In this document: one piece after another, positions 1 through 16,809 of the stretch
Position numbering within the stretch: position 1 is the first letter of the stretch
How the letters are laid out: each line of letters opens with the position of its first letter
Source: JABDKH01 sp963768565
GTDB lineage: Bacteria; Bacteroidota; Rhodothermia; Rhodothermales; JABDKH01
Assembly: GCA_963768565.1 (NCBI GenBank)
Contig: CAVYIO010000020.1
Location: 62,001-126,000, forward strand
DNA length: 64,000 nt
Reading direction: 5' to 3'
Translations under genes and position numbers: made by a program
Notes under the pieces: model-generated
The model's input: only the letters and a program-made list of their open reading frames with translations
Database searches by the model: none
Told to the model about the DNA's origin: nothing

Positions 1-131
1 GGGAAACCCGCGGCTCAGGTTGGCCGGCAGGATCGCACCATGCTCGCCAGCCCTGATTCGGCCTCGACGCAGGGGATCCCATCGCCCCCCCTTCCCACGG
101 TCGTTCTCGGTTCGCACATATACCTAAAGAT

Positions 132-162
132 GAGGGGCAGCTGCCGATGACAGCTGCCCCTC
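132..162 (-). terminator. Hairpin downstream of the DUF4097 gene
   Basis: A perfect 12-bp inverted repeat (arms 132-143 and 151-162, 7-nt loop) lies about 35 bases beyond the stop of the minus-strand DUF4097 gene. The T-run after it on the minus strand is weak, so it is a plausible but not classical Rho-independent terminator. Bases 1-131 show no gene that I can support. Confidence 0.5.
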
Positions 163-198
163 GCTACTACTACACCACTTCAACCAATCCAATACAAC

Positions 199-1104
199 CT
201 ATTGCTTCTTCAAACTCACGCTACCCGCTCCCGAATGCATCGTAAGCGCCGGCCCGCCGCCGTTCACGCTGCCTTTGAATGACTTCCCTGAGAGAAACCG
301 ACCACTCACCTTCAGGCCGAAGTCACAGTCTGCGGAACCGATGCCCGTTTCGGCATGCACATCAATACCAACACTGTCCGACAGATAGACCGTCACATTG
401 CCAGCGCCGGTCTCGAGTTTCGAGCGACTTGAAGGCTGACGCATGATCTTGGCTTCGATGTTACCCGCACCGGTATTCGCCACCACTTCGCCTGCCACTT
501 CGCCGACCCGGATGTTACCCGCACCCGTCGCTACCTCAACCGGTCCCATCGCCCCGTCGATATCAACATTGCCCGTGCCCGAAGTGATGCTGACGCGACC
601 GCTTACCCGGCCGATCTGTACGTTGCCCGCTCCCGTTGTGCCGTTCACCGTGCCATCGACATCCTCGGCATATACATTCCCGGCGCCGGTAGTGAACTCG
701 ACATTGTAATGCGCCGGAACACGCACCACGACCTTCAGCTTGACACGATCACGATCTCTCCACTTTGTCCATTCGAACCCGTCCTGATCGAACCGGGATC
801 TCACGACTACATCGTTCCCTTTCTTGAGGATCTCAAGCTGATGCTGCTCGAGGATTCGTTTTGCGTCCTCCTTCGATTCCGCGCCGACGATACGTTCCAC
901 CTCGACGAGAACAGTCGACTCTGATGAAGAGCGGATCACGATGCTGCCACGATCCAGGTCGAGAGATAGCGTACCCCCCTCCTTTACGTTGAACGCTTTC
1001 TTGATGGTGTCCTTGATGTCGACGCCGTCGTTAGCGTTCGCGACGGGCGCAAGAAGCAGCGCCAGTATCGCCATTAGACCGAGGATTCGGTTGGAGTGTC
1101 GCAT
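199..1104 (-). CDS. DUF4097-type beta-repeat envelope protein
   Basis: About 301 aa. It starts with a Sec signal peptide (MRHSN, then a hydrophobic stretch rich in Leu and Ala ending near ANA-ND), so it is exported. The body carries at least five repeats of a TGAGNV/TGTGNV motif, one per rung of a right-handed beta-solenoid as in the DUF4097/DUF2807 families. The function of these families is poorly known; a surface or periplasmic structural role is inference. The reading frame stays open upstream to 1482, but that extension has no coding character and crosses the next gene, so I take the ATG at 1104, directly before the signal peptide. The neighbour upstream is another exported small protein on the same strand, 229 bases away. 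Confidence 0.8.
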   Translation of the reverse strand: MRHSNRILGLMAILALLLAPVANANDGVDIKDTIKKAFNVKEGGTLSLDLDRGSIVIRSSSESTVLVEVERIVGAESKEDAKRILEQHQLEILKKGNDVVVRSRFDQDGFEWTKWRDRDRVKLKVVVRVPAHYNVEFTTGAGNVYAEDVDGTVNGTTGAGNVQIGRVSGRVSITSGTGNVDIDGAMGPVEVATGAGNIRVGEVAGEVVANTGAGNIEAKIMRQPSSRSKLETGAGNVTVYLSDSVGIDVHAETGIGSADCDFGLKVSGRFLSGKSFKGSVNGGGPALTMHSGAGSVSLKKQ

Positions 1105-1333
1105 TATGTCTACAAGGTGTAGGGATGTATTGTAGTGCGGAATACGGAAGGTTGGCGCGGGAGTTGCGCTTTCGTCACACGCTGCTGTAGTCGCATGATC
1201 CCGACTCCGTTGAAGTATAATGGTGCGCTTCCTGTTGGAATGGACGCCTTTTTCGGAGTTGGCCGTGGCGAGTGCAGGAGCAGGACACGTTGGCAACCGA
1301 CTTGTGGTTGCGCCTCGCTCGCGTCCGCCTTCC

Positions 1334-1699
1334 CTAGGATCTCCAGAAACCACCAACCCGGACCCATCCGCCTCCACGGCGAGCCCAGTGAGGCCTGACA
1401 TATACTGCACCGTGACGGGGGCGAGGTGCCCATCGGCCCTTGACCCACACGTAGCGGGCGTGCCGGTAACGCCAGTGCCCATCGATCCAGACGTGCCGCC
1501 TTGACGGTCGACGCGTCCGCACTTCCACCCTTAGAACGGGTGGGCGATGCCTCACAACACGCACCTTGCGCCCGTCGGCGTCGACAGTGTGCTGCGCATA
1601 CGTTGATGTCGAAGCTTCGGCGGTCGCCGGTGAAGCAAAACTTGCGCCGCTCACAAGAGCCACGGCGATTGCCGCTATCGAAAAGTTGAACATTCTCAT
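1334..1699 (-). CDS. Exported WXXGXW-repeat protein
   Basis: 121 aa. There is an N-terminal signal peptide (MRMFNFSIAAIAVALVSG, with likely cleavage after ASPATA). The C-terminal half is very rich in Arg, His and Trp and holds repeats of the form W-(I/V)-x-G-x-W (VWIDGHWRYR, VWVKGRWAPR, WVRVGGFW), matching the YXWXXGXW/BcpO-related repeat family of small envelope proteins. Molecular function is unknown. The ATG at 1699 is preceded by a GAGG Shine-Dalgarno on the minus strand, which decides the start over the longer open frame reaching 1816. It sits between the rpoC terminator and the DUF4097 gene and is probably a separate transcription unit. Confidence 0.75.
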   Translation of the reverse strand: MRMFNFSIAAIAVALVSGASFASPATAEASTSTYAQHTVDADGRKVRVVRHRPPVLRVEVRTRRPSRRHVWIDGHWRYRHARYVWVKGRWAPRPRHGAVYVRPHWARRGGGWVRVGGFWRS

Positions 1700-1833
1700 T
1701 GTGCTACCCTCAGTCTGCTTGATCCGTTGATTTCGTTTCCCTCTACTCAACGGGCAGTATCGGAAGCAGTTGATGCACACCTGCGGCGGATTTGTCACGT
1801 TTCCGGGACAAATCATCCCAAACGTGTCACAAC

Positions 1834-1866
1834 AAAAAAAGGCCCCGCCTGAGGCGGGGCCTTTTT
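1834..1866 (-). terminator. Strong Rho-independent terminator after rpoC
   Basis: Perfect 9-bp GC-rich stem (1841-1849 with 1853-1861) with a 3-nt loop, flanked by an A-tract on one side and a T-tract on the other. It can therefore stop transcription in both directions. It lies 20 bases beyond the rpoC stop and closes the rpl-rpo operon. Confidence 0.92.
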
Positions 1867-1886
1867 ATCTACGCCGGATCAAATTG

Positions 1887-6215
<4,329 letters not shown>

Positions 6216-6277
6216 ATCGTTAAGACCTCTGCGTGGTATGAAGTATGTGCCGTTTAAGCGGGTGGTCGGTCGGCAAA

Positions 6278-10129
<3,852 letters not shown>

Positions 10130-10272
10130 AAACGCTCTACGGTGTTAGTGTCCTGGGAATCGTAACGGTCGAACGCGCGACGGACCGGGCTAGACTGGGC
10201 GGCGTAGCAGATTACTAACGCATCCCGTTCGACCTGGTTTCCGCGCGAAACGGACGGTTGGATGCGGAGAAA

Positions 10273-10298
10273 GCCGACGCCCTTTATCGAGCGTCGGC
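10273..10298 (-). terminator. Possible attenuator hairpin between rplL and rpoB
   Basis: A perfect 8-bp GC-rich stem (10273-10280 with 10291-10298, 10-nt loop) is followed on the minus strand by TTTCTCC. It lies in the 200-base rplL-rpoB spacer, the position where many bacteria place a partial terminator or processing hairpin to set the ribosomal-protein to polymerase ratio. The weak T-run fits partial termination. The role is inference. Confidence 0.45.
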
Positions 10299-10330
10299 AC
10301 ATGAACTCCACAACCGTACCGCAGAAACTC

Positions 10331-10711
10331 TTACTTGAGTTCAACCTCAGCGCCGGCTTCTTCTAGCTTCGCTTTAATCGCTTCGGCTTCGTCTTTTCCA
10401 GCAGCTTCCTTGACCGTGTTTGGTGCTCCATCAACCAGTTCCTTGGCCTCTTTCAGGCCCAGGCCGGTGATACCGCGCACCTCCTTGATCACGGCGATCT
10501 TGTTGCCGCCGATCGCCTTGAGAACGACGTCAAACTCGGTCTGCTCCTCTGCTGCGGCAGCGCCGTCGCCCCCACCCATCGGTCCAGCTACCGCGACAGC
10601 CGTTGCCGCCGGCTTGATCCCGTATTCGTCCTCCAGAAGCTGTGCCAGCTCGCTAGCCTCCTTGATCGTGAGGCCTACGAGCTCTTCAGCGATTTTCTTG
10701 ATATCTGCCAT
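10331..10711 (-). CDS. rplL: 50S ribosomal protein L7/L12
   Basis: 126 aa, the usual length. It forms the ribosomal stalk that recruits translation factors. The N-terminal dimerisation domain (MADIKKIAEELVGLTIKEA) and Ala/Gly-rich hinge (near residues 36-53) lead to the conserved C-terminal domain (EFDVVLKAIGGNKIAVIKEV, then GLGLKEAKELVDGAP). The ATG at 10711 follows a GGGAG ribosome site. It is intact, follows rplJ by 95 bases and is separated from rpoB by about 200 bases containing a hairpin. Confidence 0.96.
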   Translation of the reverse strand: MADIKKIAEELVGLTIKEASELAQLLEDEYGIKPAATAVAVAGPMGGGDGAAAAEEQTEFDVVLKAIGGNKIAVIKEVRGITGLGLKEAKELVDGAPNTVKEAAGKDEAEAIKAKLEEAGAEVELK

Positions 10712-10806
10712 TCTGTTGTATCTCCCGCAGCTGTCTTGGCCCGGAGGGCTGGGCTGCACATTAAGGGGTTAGTGTTCTATCTGTTCGTATTCGAAGTCCG
10801 GACGAG

Positions 10807-11337
10807 CTAGGCGTCGCTCTTCTCGGAAATTGTCTTGAGAGCACCGGAAAGTGCCGCTCCCGGTGCATTGATGGCTCCAATGATGGTCGTGATGGGCGAA
10901 AGCAGCAGACCGGCGATATCGCCCACCAGTTCCTCTTTCGACTTCAGCGCGGCGAGTATCTCAAGCGCATCTGCGTGATAGATGGCTCCATCGATATACG
11001 CGACTTTCAGGCTTGGCAGCTCGCCGCGTGTATCGGTGTTGTATTTCTTGATCACTCGGGCGGGCGCGGCCGGGTCCTCGCTGAACGCGACAGCCGTCGG
11101 GCCCACCAGGTGATCGTAGAGTTCGTCGAATCCACCTTTCCTTTCCAGGGCGAGTTTCAACAGGGTGTTCTTGAACACCTTGTATTCCACACCCATCTGT
11201 CGAAATCGGCTGCGCAACTCACCCGCCTGGCCAACATCGAGGCCTTTGTAGTTCGTTATGTACACGATAGGCGACTTCTCGAGTAAACTCGAGATCTCCT
11301 CTATCGACTGAATCTTCTGGGCTTTCGATAGTGCCAT
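10807..11337 (-). CDS. rplJ: 50S ribosomal protein L10
   Basis: 176 aa. This is the stalk-base protein that binds 23S rRNA and anchors the L7/L12 dimers. The N-terminus MALSKAQKIQSIEEISSLL and the block YITNYKGLDVGQAGELRSRFR are typical of L10; the C-terminal helix that holds L7/L12 is present. The ATG at 11337 sits behind GGAGAGACAGGA, which rules out the longer open frame. The spacer to rplA is only 34 bases, so no full L10 autoregulatory leader fits between the two genes. Confidence 0.95.
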   Translation of the reverse strand: MALSKAQKIQSIEEISSLLEKSPIVYITNYKGLDVGQAGELRSRFRQMGVEYKVFKNTLLKLALERKGGFDELYDHLVGPTAVAFSEDPAAPARVIKKYNTDTRGELPSLKVAYIDGAIYHADALEILAALKSKEELVGDIAGLLLSPITTIIGAINAPGAALSGALKTISEKSDA

Positions 11338-11371
11338 TCCTGTCTCTCCGGTAAACTTTGGACGCGTTGAA

Positions 11372-12084
11372 CTAGCGCAACGTGTTAAGTAGCTCGTTCT
11401 TGTCGACTGCAATGCCAGGACCCATCGTGGTCGACATGGTCACGGAGCGCATGTAGACGCCTTTGGCGGCGGCCGGTCGAAGCCGCAATACCTCTTTCAG
11501 GAACGAGGCGGCGTTGTCAACGATCTGCTCGGACGTAAACGACGCTTTGCCGATCGAGCAGTGCAGGTTTCCAAACTTGTCGACCCGAAAGTCGATTTTA
11601 CCGGCCTTGACCTCGTGCACGGCATCGGCCAACATCCATGGTTACCGTGCCGCTCTTGGGGTTGGGCATCAGGCCTCGCGGACCCAGGAAACGACCCAGC
11701 TTGCCAACTTTGGCCATAACGTCGGGCGTAGCAATCAGAACGTCGAACTCGAGTCCAGCCGTCCTTCTGAATTTTCTCGACGTAGTCGTCGAGACCGACG
11801 TGGTCGGCTCCCGCTTCGCGGGCTTCCGCCTGCTTGCCCTCACTCGCGAGTACCAGCACGCGGACCGTCTTACCGGTTCCGTGCGGGAGAGCCACCGTGC
11901 CCCGAACCATCTGGTCTGCGTGCCGCGGATCAACCCCGAGACGGACATCGATGTCCACGGACTCGTCAAATTTTGCTGTAGCGGTCTGCTTGACCAACTC
12001 GGCCGCAAGCTGGAGGTTGATAGCTCCGTTAGCCTCCTTCACAGCGTCGTGCGCTTTGTTGAAGCGTTTACCTTTCTTTGGCAT
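11372..12084 (-). CDS. rplA: 50S ribosomal protein L1 (two +1 frameshifts)
   Basis: About 236 aa when repaired. It is the mobile L1-stalk protein of the large subunit. N-terminal part MPKKGKRFNKAHDAV to EKIQKDGW, then LEFDVLIATPDVMAKVGKLG with the L1 signature GPRGLMPNPKSGTVT, then ADAVHEVKAGKIDFRVDK to the end. The three parts are in three frames; removing one base near 11,755 and one near 11,635 joins them. The total of 713 bases is two more than a multiple of three, in agreement. Confidence 0.93.
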
Positions 12085-12180
12085 GAATTCTTTCGTTTTG
12101 CGGTGCAATCGCCGCCTGCCATACCGGGCTCCCGCGGTTCACGAGATGGTTTACCAGTGGAATCGTCGGTCAGCACCGAG

Positions 12181-12621
12181 TCAGACCCCTTCCGGTACAC
12201 CTTCAACCGTAATGCCCATCGAGCGGGCAGTTCCGGCAATCATTTTGGCCGCTCTGGACACCTCGATCGCATTCAGATCTTCCATCTTGCGCTCGGCAAT
12301 CTCCAGGCACTGATTCCACGTCACCGACCCCACCTTCTCTCGAAGGGGATCTGCCGCGCCCGACTCAATCTTGGCAGCCATCTTCAGCAGGACTGCGGCC
12401 GGAGGGCTCTTGACAATGAAGGTGAAGGACTTGTCGGTAAAGACCGTAATTACGACCGGCAGGACAAGACCCATGCGATCCTGAGTCGACGCATTGAACT
12501 GCTTGCAGAACTCCATGATGTTGACCCCTTGCTGTCCAAGCGCGGGACCGATGGGAGGTGCCGGATTCGCCTGTCCGGCCTTGATCTGCAGCTTAATGTA
12601 TCCGTCAATTTTCTTCGCCAT
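12181..12621 (-). CDS. rplK: 50S ribosomal protein L11
   Basis: 146 aa, intact. L11 forms the GTPase-associated centre with 23S rRNA. The family hallmarks KLQIKAGQANPAPPIGPALG (start of the N-domain) and the C-terminal rRNA-binding domain (VGSVTWNQCLEIAERKMEDL, then ARSMGI near the end) are clear. It lies between nusG (146 bases upstream) and rplA (96 bases downstream), the standard order. Confidence 0.96.
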   Translation of the reverse strand: MAKKIDGYIKLQIKAGQANPAPPIGPALGQQGVNIMEFCKQFNASTQDRMGLVLPVVITVFTDKSFTFIVKSPPAAVLLKMAAKIESGAADPLREKVGSVTWNQCLEIAERKMEDLNAIEVSRAAKMIAGTARSMGITVEGVPEGV

Positions 12622-12767
12622 AGATGCTCGCGGTGCAAACGCCGGACGGACCCGGCTCCCGCTCTAATAATGTTCTGGGCTGAAAAAAGCTCTAGCCCAT
12701 ATCTAAGTACAGATCACGCACAGATGTTCCGACACCAGAATACCTATACGACAATCTTCAGACAACC

Positions 12768-13325
12768 TTACTCTTCGTGCTCCACCTGCAGATAATCGAG
12801 CTCCAACGGGGTCTTGCGGCCAAAAATGGAGACCATCACCTTGACCTTCATCTTGTCCGGATAGACCTCCTCGACGAATCCAGTGAAATTGTTGAACGGG
12901 CCGTCAACGACTTTTACCGCGTCGCCCTCGCTGAACGGAATCTCCGGCTGCTCGCCCAGCTCGCGCGCCTCGTCAATCTTGCCGAGGATCCGATTCACCT
13001 CGTCGGGGCGAAGCGGAGTCGGCTGGTCGCCCGTCGTCAGGAAGCCGACTACCGACGGGACATCGGAGATGACATGCTGCAACTCCTTGTCCAAAAACGC
13101 ATTGACAAGGATATAGCCGGGGAAGAACGTCTTTTCGCGCGTCCGTTTCTTGCCCTGGCGCATTTCGAAAACGGTCTCGGTCGGGATCATGATATCGCCG
13201 AGCTTGTCCGTAAGCCCAATGCGCTCGACCTCGCTCTCCAGATACTGCTTGACCTTCTTCTCGTGTCCGGAGAAGGTGCGCAGTACGTACCACTTCCGAA
13301 GGTCTTGAACTTTGGTCTTTGTCAT
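12768..13325 (-). CDS. nusG: Transcription antitermination/pausing factor NusG
   Basis: 185 aa. The N-terminal NGN domain (KWYVLRTFSGHEKKVKQYLE, then FFPGYILVN near residue 68) is followed by a C-terminal KOW domain (EGDAVKVVDGPFNNFTGFVE). It binds RNA polymerase and links it to Rho or the ribosome. Its ATG probably overlaps the secE stop (ATGA), so the two are translationally coupled. The gene is intact. Confidence 0.95.
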   Translation of the reverse strand: MTKTKVQDLRKWYVLRTFSGHEKKVKQYLESEVERIGLTDKLGDIMIPTETVFEMRQGKKRTREKTFFPGYILVNAFLDKELQHVISDVPSVVGFLTTGDQPTPLRPDEVNRILGKIDEARELGEQPEIPFSEGDAVKVVDGPFNNFTGFVEEVYPDKMKVKVMVSIFGRKTPLELDYLQVEHEE

Positions 13326-13537
13326 GACGGCTTGGCCCGACAGGGTAGTCGACTAGCTGATAAATGATCTTCAAGAATCTGATTGATCACCCAGTCGGCC
13401 GCATAGATGAATAGCGAGATCGCCAGCGGTAGCTACCGATCGTTACGACCGTGTTGCTGATCAGCTCGCTTGCGTGACGGCCAGCTGACCTTCCGCATCT
13501 CCTTGGCAACTTCTTCCAGGTAGGCCTTGACGTTCAT
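13322..13537 (-). CDS. secE: Preprotein translocase subunit SecE (three +1 frameshifts)
   Basis: Small single-span subunit of the SecYEG channel. The start MNVKAYLEEVAKEMRKVSWPSR is the classic SecE amphipathic segment with the W-P signature. It is followed, in other frames, by KELISNTVVTI, VATAGDLA and the membrane segment FIYAADWVINQIL. Three extra bases within about 90 nt explain the breaks. The end is uncertain: in the last good frame the stop overlaps the nusG ATG. It is too short and broken to stand out as one open frame, but its place between tRNA-Trp and nusG is the expected one. Confidence 0.75.
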
Positions 13538-13627
13538 ACTGCTTCAGGTGGTTTTTGCGATGCCTGCGGCATCAGGGAATAACTTAGCGTCTACGCATCG
13601 GCCCGTAACCGGATCCTTTCCATTCTG

Positions 13628-13700
<73 letters not shown>

Positions 13701-13784
13701 TTATCCCCGGCATTACGACTAATCTGTCTACAGGATGCCTGATAGCGCCGGATCCGTCGATAACGCGGGCACATTTTTGAGGGA

Positions 13785-14981
13785 TCAGTCGAGGATTTTG
13801 GAGACGACGCCGGCGCCTACGGTCCGGCCGCCTTCCCGAATCGCAAAGCGCAGTCCCTGCTCCATCGCCACCGGCACGATCAACTTCACCTTGAACTGCG
13901 TGTTGTCGCCCGGCATCACCATCTCCACGCCCTCCGGCAAGCTCGATGTCGCCCGTCACGTCCGTCGTACGGAAGTAAAACTGGGGACGGTATCCCTTGA
14001 AAAACGGCGTGTGACGGCCACCTTCATCCTTCGACAACACGTACACCTCCGCCTCAAATCTCCTTGTGAGGCGTCACGCTCGCCGGCTTGCACACCACCA
14101 TCCCGCGCTCCACCTCTTCCTTCGCCGTGCCGCGAAGCAACAACCCTACGTTGTCGCCCGCCTGACCCTGGTCCAGAATCTTCCTGAACATCTCCACGCC
14201 CGTCACCGTCGAGGTCATGCTTCGCCTCCTGCATCCCGATGATCTCCACGCTATCGCCCGTGTTGATCATCGCCACGCTCGATACGACCCGTCACCACCG
14301 TGCCACGACCCGTGATCGAAAACACATCCTCGATCGGCATCAGAAACGGCTTCTCCGTATCACGCTCCGGCGTCGGAATGTAGGTGTCAACCGCCTCCAT
14401 CAGCTCCATGATCTTGTCCTCCCACTGCCGACTCCCGTTCAGGGCGCCCAGCGCACTGACCCGAGATCATCGGAATGTCGTCGCCCGGAAACTCGTACTG
14501 GTCCAGCAGCTCGCGAACTTCCATCTCCACCAGCTCCAGCAACTCCTCGTCGTCGACCAGGTCCACCTTGTTCATAAACACCACGATGTACGGCACGCCG
14601 ACCTGACGGGCCAGCAGGATGTGCTCGCGCGTCTGCGGCATCGGACCGTCGGTCGCCGCCACCACCAGGATCGCTCCGTCCATCTGAGCCGCGCCCGTGA
14701 CCATGTTCTTCACATAGTCCGCGTGACCCGGACAGTCGACGTGCGCATAGTGACGGTTCTCCGTCTCGTACTCCACGTGCGCCGTCGCAATCGTGATCCC
14801 GCGCTCACGCTCTTCCGGGGCGTTGTCAATCGAATCAAAACGACCGGATCACGTTACCCGTGACACGCTTCGACAAAACCTGCGTGATCGCCGCCGTCAA
14901 CGTCGTCTTACCGTGGTCCACGTGACCAATCGTACCCACGTTCACGTGCGGCTTCGTTCGCTGAAATGTCTCCTTCGCCAT
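13785..14981 (-). CDS. tuf: Elongation factor Tu (frameshifted by extra bases)
   Basis: GTPase that delivers aminoacyl-tRNA to the ribosome; about 395 aa after repair. The start MAKETFQRTKPHVNVGTIGH leads into the P-loop GHVDHGKTTLTAA. G3 and G4 are seen as DCPGHADY and NKVD, and the last residues are REGGRTVGAGVVSKILD. Breaks occur near 14,838 (four T where three fit), 14,460, 14,215 and in the C-terminal third. The one resolved base by base is an inserted base. It lies downstream of four tRNA genes, the same order as thrU-tyrU-glyT-thrT-tufB in Escherichia coli. Confidence 0.94.
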
Positions 14982-15084
14982 GACTTTGTCCGCGCTTCGT
15001 GGATTAGTGAAATCTCGCTGTCCGACTCTCGACGATGGCGCCCGAGCCTGAAATCGTGTCAGGACATACGTTCTCGCGCAGTCG

Positions 15085-15156
<72 letters not shown>

Positions 15157-15240
15157 GATCCGATAACGGACCTGCCGCAGCAACGCGGTGAACCGGTACG
15201 TCGACCAGGCACTCCATTGTACAATCGCGGCATCTCCGAG

Positions 15241-15313
15241 AGCGGGAGACGGGATTCGAACCCGCGACCCTCAGCTTGGAAGGCTGATGCTCTACCAACT
15301 GAGCTACTCCCGC
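15241..15313 (-). tRNA. tRNA-Gly (TCC)
   Basis: 73 nt, acceptor GCGGGAG/CTCCCGC, anticodon stem TCAGC/GCTGA with loop CTTCCAA giving TCC, T-arm GGTTCGAATCC, discriminator T. CCA is not encoded. Confidence 0.95.
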
Positions 15314-15359
15314 TCTAGCTCCAGTTCCACTGCTGGCTGCCGAAGGTCAACCTGATCAA

Positions 15360-15445
15360 TGGTGGGCAGGGGAGGATTCGAACCTCCGAACTCGTACGAG
15401 ACCAGATTTACAGTCTGGCGCCTTTAACCACTCGGCCACCTGCCC
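15360..15445 (-). tRNA. tRNA-Tyr (GTA)
   Basis: Class II tRNA with a long variable arm; acceptor GGGCAGG/CCTGCCC, anticodon stem CCAGA/TCTGG with loop CTGTAAA giving GTA, discriminator A. Unlike its neighbours it has the 3' CCA encoded (15360-15362). Confidence 0.95.
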
Positions 15446-15477
15446 CAGTCCGCAATGCCGCAATCCCAGTCCGGCAG

Positions 15478-15550
15478 AGCTGGCGGAGGGACTCGAACCC
15501 CCAACCTGCTCATTACAAGTGAGCTGCTCTACCAGTTGAGCTACGCCAGC
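15478..15550 (-). tRNA. tRNA-Thr (TGT)
   Basis: 73 nt, acceptor GCTGGCG/CGCCAGC, anticodon stem GCTCA/TGAGC with loop CTTGTAA giving TGT, T-arm GGTTCGAGTCC, discriminator T. First gene of the tRNA-tuf unit, 27 bases after the likely transcription start. Confidence 0.95.
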
Positions 15551-15583
15551 AGCGTCGAACCGTGTACTACGTCCAAGATTGTG

Positions 15584-15613
15584 AAGTTACTGATTCGCGG
15601 CGACGCGTGTCAA
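15584..15613 (-). promoter_or_regulatory. Promoter of the tRNA-tuf-rpl-rpo block
   Basis: Minus strand: a consensus -35 TTGACA (15608-15613), an 18-bp spacer, and TAACTT (15584-15589) as -10. The predicted start, near 15577, is just upstream of the first tRNA gene. Confidence 0.6.
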
Positions 15614-15654
15614 GAAACGCAATTTATGATTCGGTGAAGTATCGGCGGACCCCA

Positions 15655-16314
15655 TCAACCCGCACCCGCGTCAACCTGTCCCCCGCCACTTTCCCCATCG
15701 CCGTTCCGTTTGATGTTCAACCGGTATCGGATTACCTGCGCGACAATGAAAATTACGATCACGATCCCGATTGCCTGACCGTACTGGCGGATCCAGACGC
15801 TGACAACCTGCCAGTTCTCTCCCACCTTGAAACCAAGGAAGGCAATAAGACATGTCCATACGGCCGAACTGACGGTAGACCACAGTGTCGTCTTCCAGAC
15901 GTTCATGTGGGCCATTCCCACGGTAATGGAAATCACCGATCGTAGCCCGCTGAGGAACCGGTTGGCGGCGATCACGCCGTAGCCCCACATTCGAAGCCAT
16001 TCCTGGGCACGCCGCACTCTGCGCTTGGGAATCCATTTCAGTCGATCGGGATCCATCACGGCACCGCCGATCATGTGGCCGAACGCATACATCGTCATGA
16101 AGCCGAGTACGCCTCCCAGGGTGGCGAGGCCGATGACGACACCAAGGTTGAGGGAGCCCGTGCCGGCCAGATAGCCTCCGAGTACGACGATCATGTCACC
16201 GGGGACGGGCGGCAGGACGTTCTCGCCGTACGCGATAACCAGAATAGCCACGTAGACAGACAGCGGCGACAGCGTCTGGATCCACTCGAAGACGTCCAGG
16301 AATAGCTCTCCCAT
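15655..16314 (-). CDS. DedA family membrane protein
   Basis: 219 aa integral membrane protein of the DedA/VTT (SNARE-associated) superfamily, members of which flip or handle lipid carriers at the inner membrane. The family motif is seen in YGENVLPPVPGDMIVVLGGY (residues about 29-48), followed by the amphipathic re-entrant region, the conserved Arg block NRFLSGLRSVISITVGMA, and three or four further hydrophobic segments. The C-terminus is short, hydrophilic and Gly-rich. It is a single gene between the tRNA promoter and ispF, 21 bases downstream of ispF on the same strand, so possibly the tail of the isp operon. The lipid substrate cannot be told from sequence. Confidence 0.88.
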   Translation of the reverse strand: MGELFLDVFEWIQTLSPLSVYVAILVIAYGENVLPPVPGDMIVVLGGYLAGTGSLNLGVVIGLATLGGVLGFMTMYAFGHMIGGAVMDPDRLKWIPKRRVRRAQEWLRMWGYGVIAANRFLSGLRSVISITVGMAHMNVWKTTLWSTVSSAVWTCLIAFLGFKVGENWQVVSVWIRQYGQAIGIVIVIFIVAQVIRYRLNIKRNGDGESGGGQVDAGAG

Positions 16315-16335
16315 AAGGTGTGGTCACCCCCCTCC

Positions 16336-16809
16336 CTACTGCTCTACCAGGAGACAAACCGCGTGCGCGGCAATCCCCAGGCCCTCACCGACGAAGCCCA
16401 TCCCCTCAGACGTGGTGGCCTTGACCGAAACCTGTGACATCTGGATCGCCAGAAGATCGGCGATGATCGAGCGCATGCTCCCGGCATGTGGTTCTATGCG
16501 CGGCTTCTCGGCAATGATCGTGACGTCGATGTTGGCTACGCGATAGCCGGCGGCGCCAATCATTCGACCCGCCTCCGCAAGAAACGAGCGACTGTCGGCG
16601 TCCTTCCATCTCGCATCCGAGTCCGGGAAATGCCGACCGATGTCCCCGAGCGCCGCAGCTCCAAGGAGTGCGTCTGTAATCGCGTGCAAAACCACGTCCG
16701 CGTCCGAATGTCCTTGCAGCCCAAGGGGATATTCGATTTCGACGCCCCCGAGAACGAGGCGGCGGCCTTCAACCAGTCTGTGAACGTCGTATCCGTAGCC
16801 CACTCTCAT
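16336..16809 (-). CDS. ispF: 2-C-methyl-D-erythritol 2,4-cyclodiphosphate synthase
   Basis: 157 aa. It cyclises CDP-ME 2-phosphate in the MEP isoprenoid pathway. The zinc site D-x-H is visible as YDVHRL (residues 7-12), with the second metal histidine in HSDADVVLHAITDALLG; the C-terminal TTSEGMGFVGEGLGIAAHAV is typical. The ATG at 16809 overlaps the stop of ispD (ATGA), so the two enzymes are translationally coupled. An open frame runs further upstream but only shadows ispD. Confidence 0.95.
   Translation of the reverse strand: MRVGYGYDVHRLVEGRRLVLGGVEIEYPLGLQGHSDADVVLHAITDALLGAAALGDIGRHFPDSDARWKDADSRSFLAEAGRMIGAAGYRVANIDVTIIAEKPRIEPHAGSMRSIIADLLAIQMSQVSVKATTSEGMGFVGEGLGIAAHAVCLLVEQ

Noticed and set aside
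1105..1482. 126-residue N-terminal extension of the DUF4097 protein
   Set aside because: It precedes a clear signal peptide, overlaps the WXXGXW gene on the same strand, and has no coding character.
12673..12698. Hairpin between nusG and rplK
   Set aside because: Only 6 bp of stem with a 14-nt loop holding the T-run inside; not a convincing terminator or L11 site.
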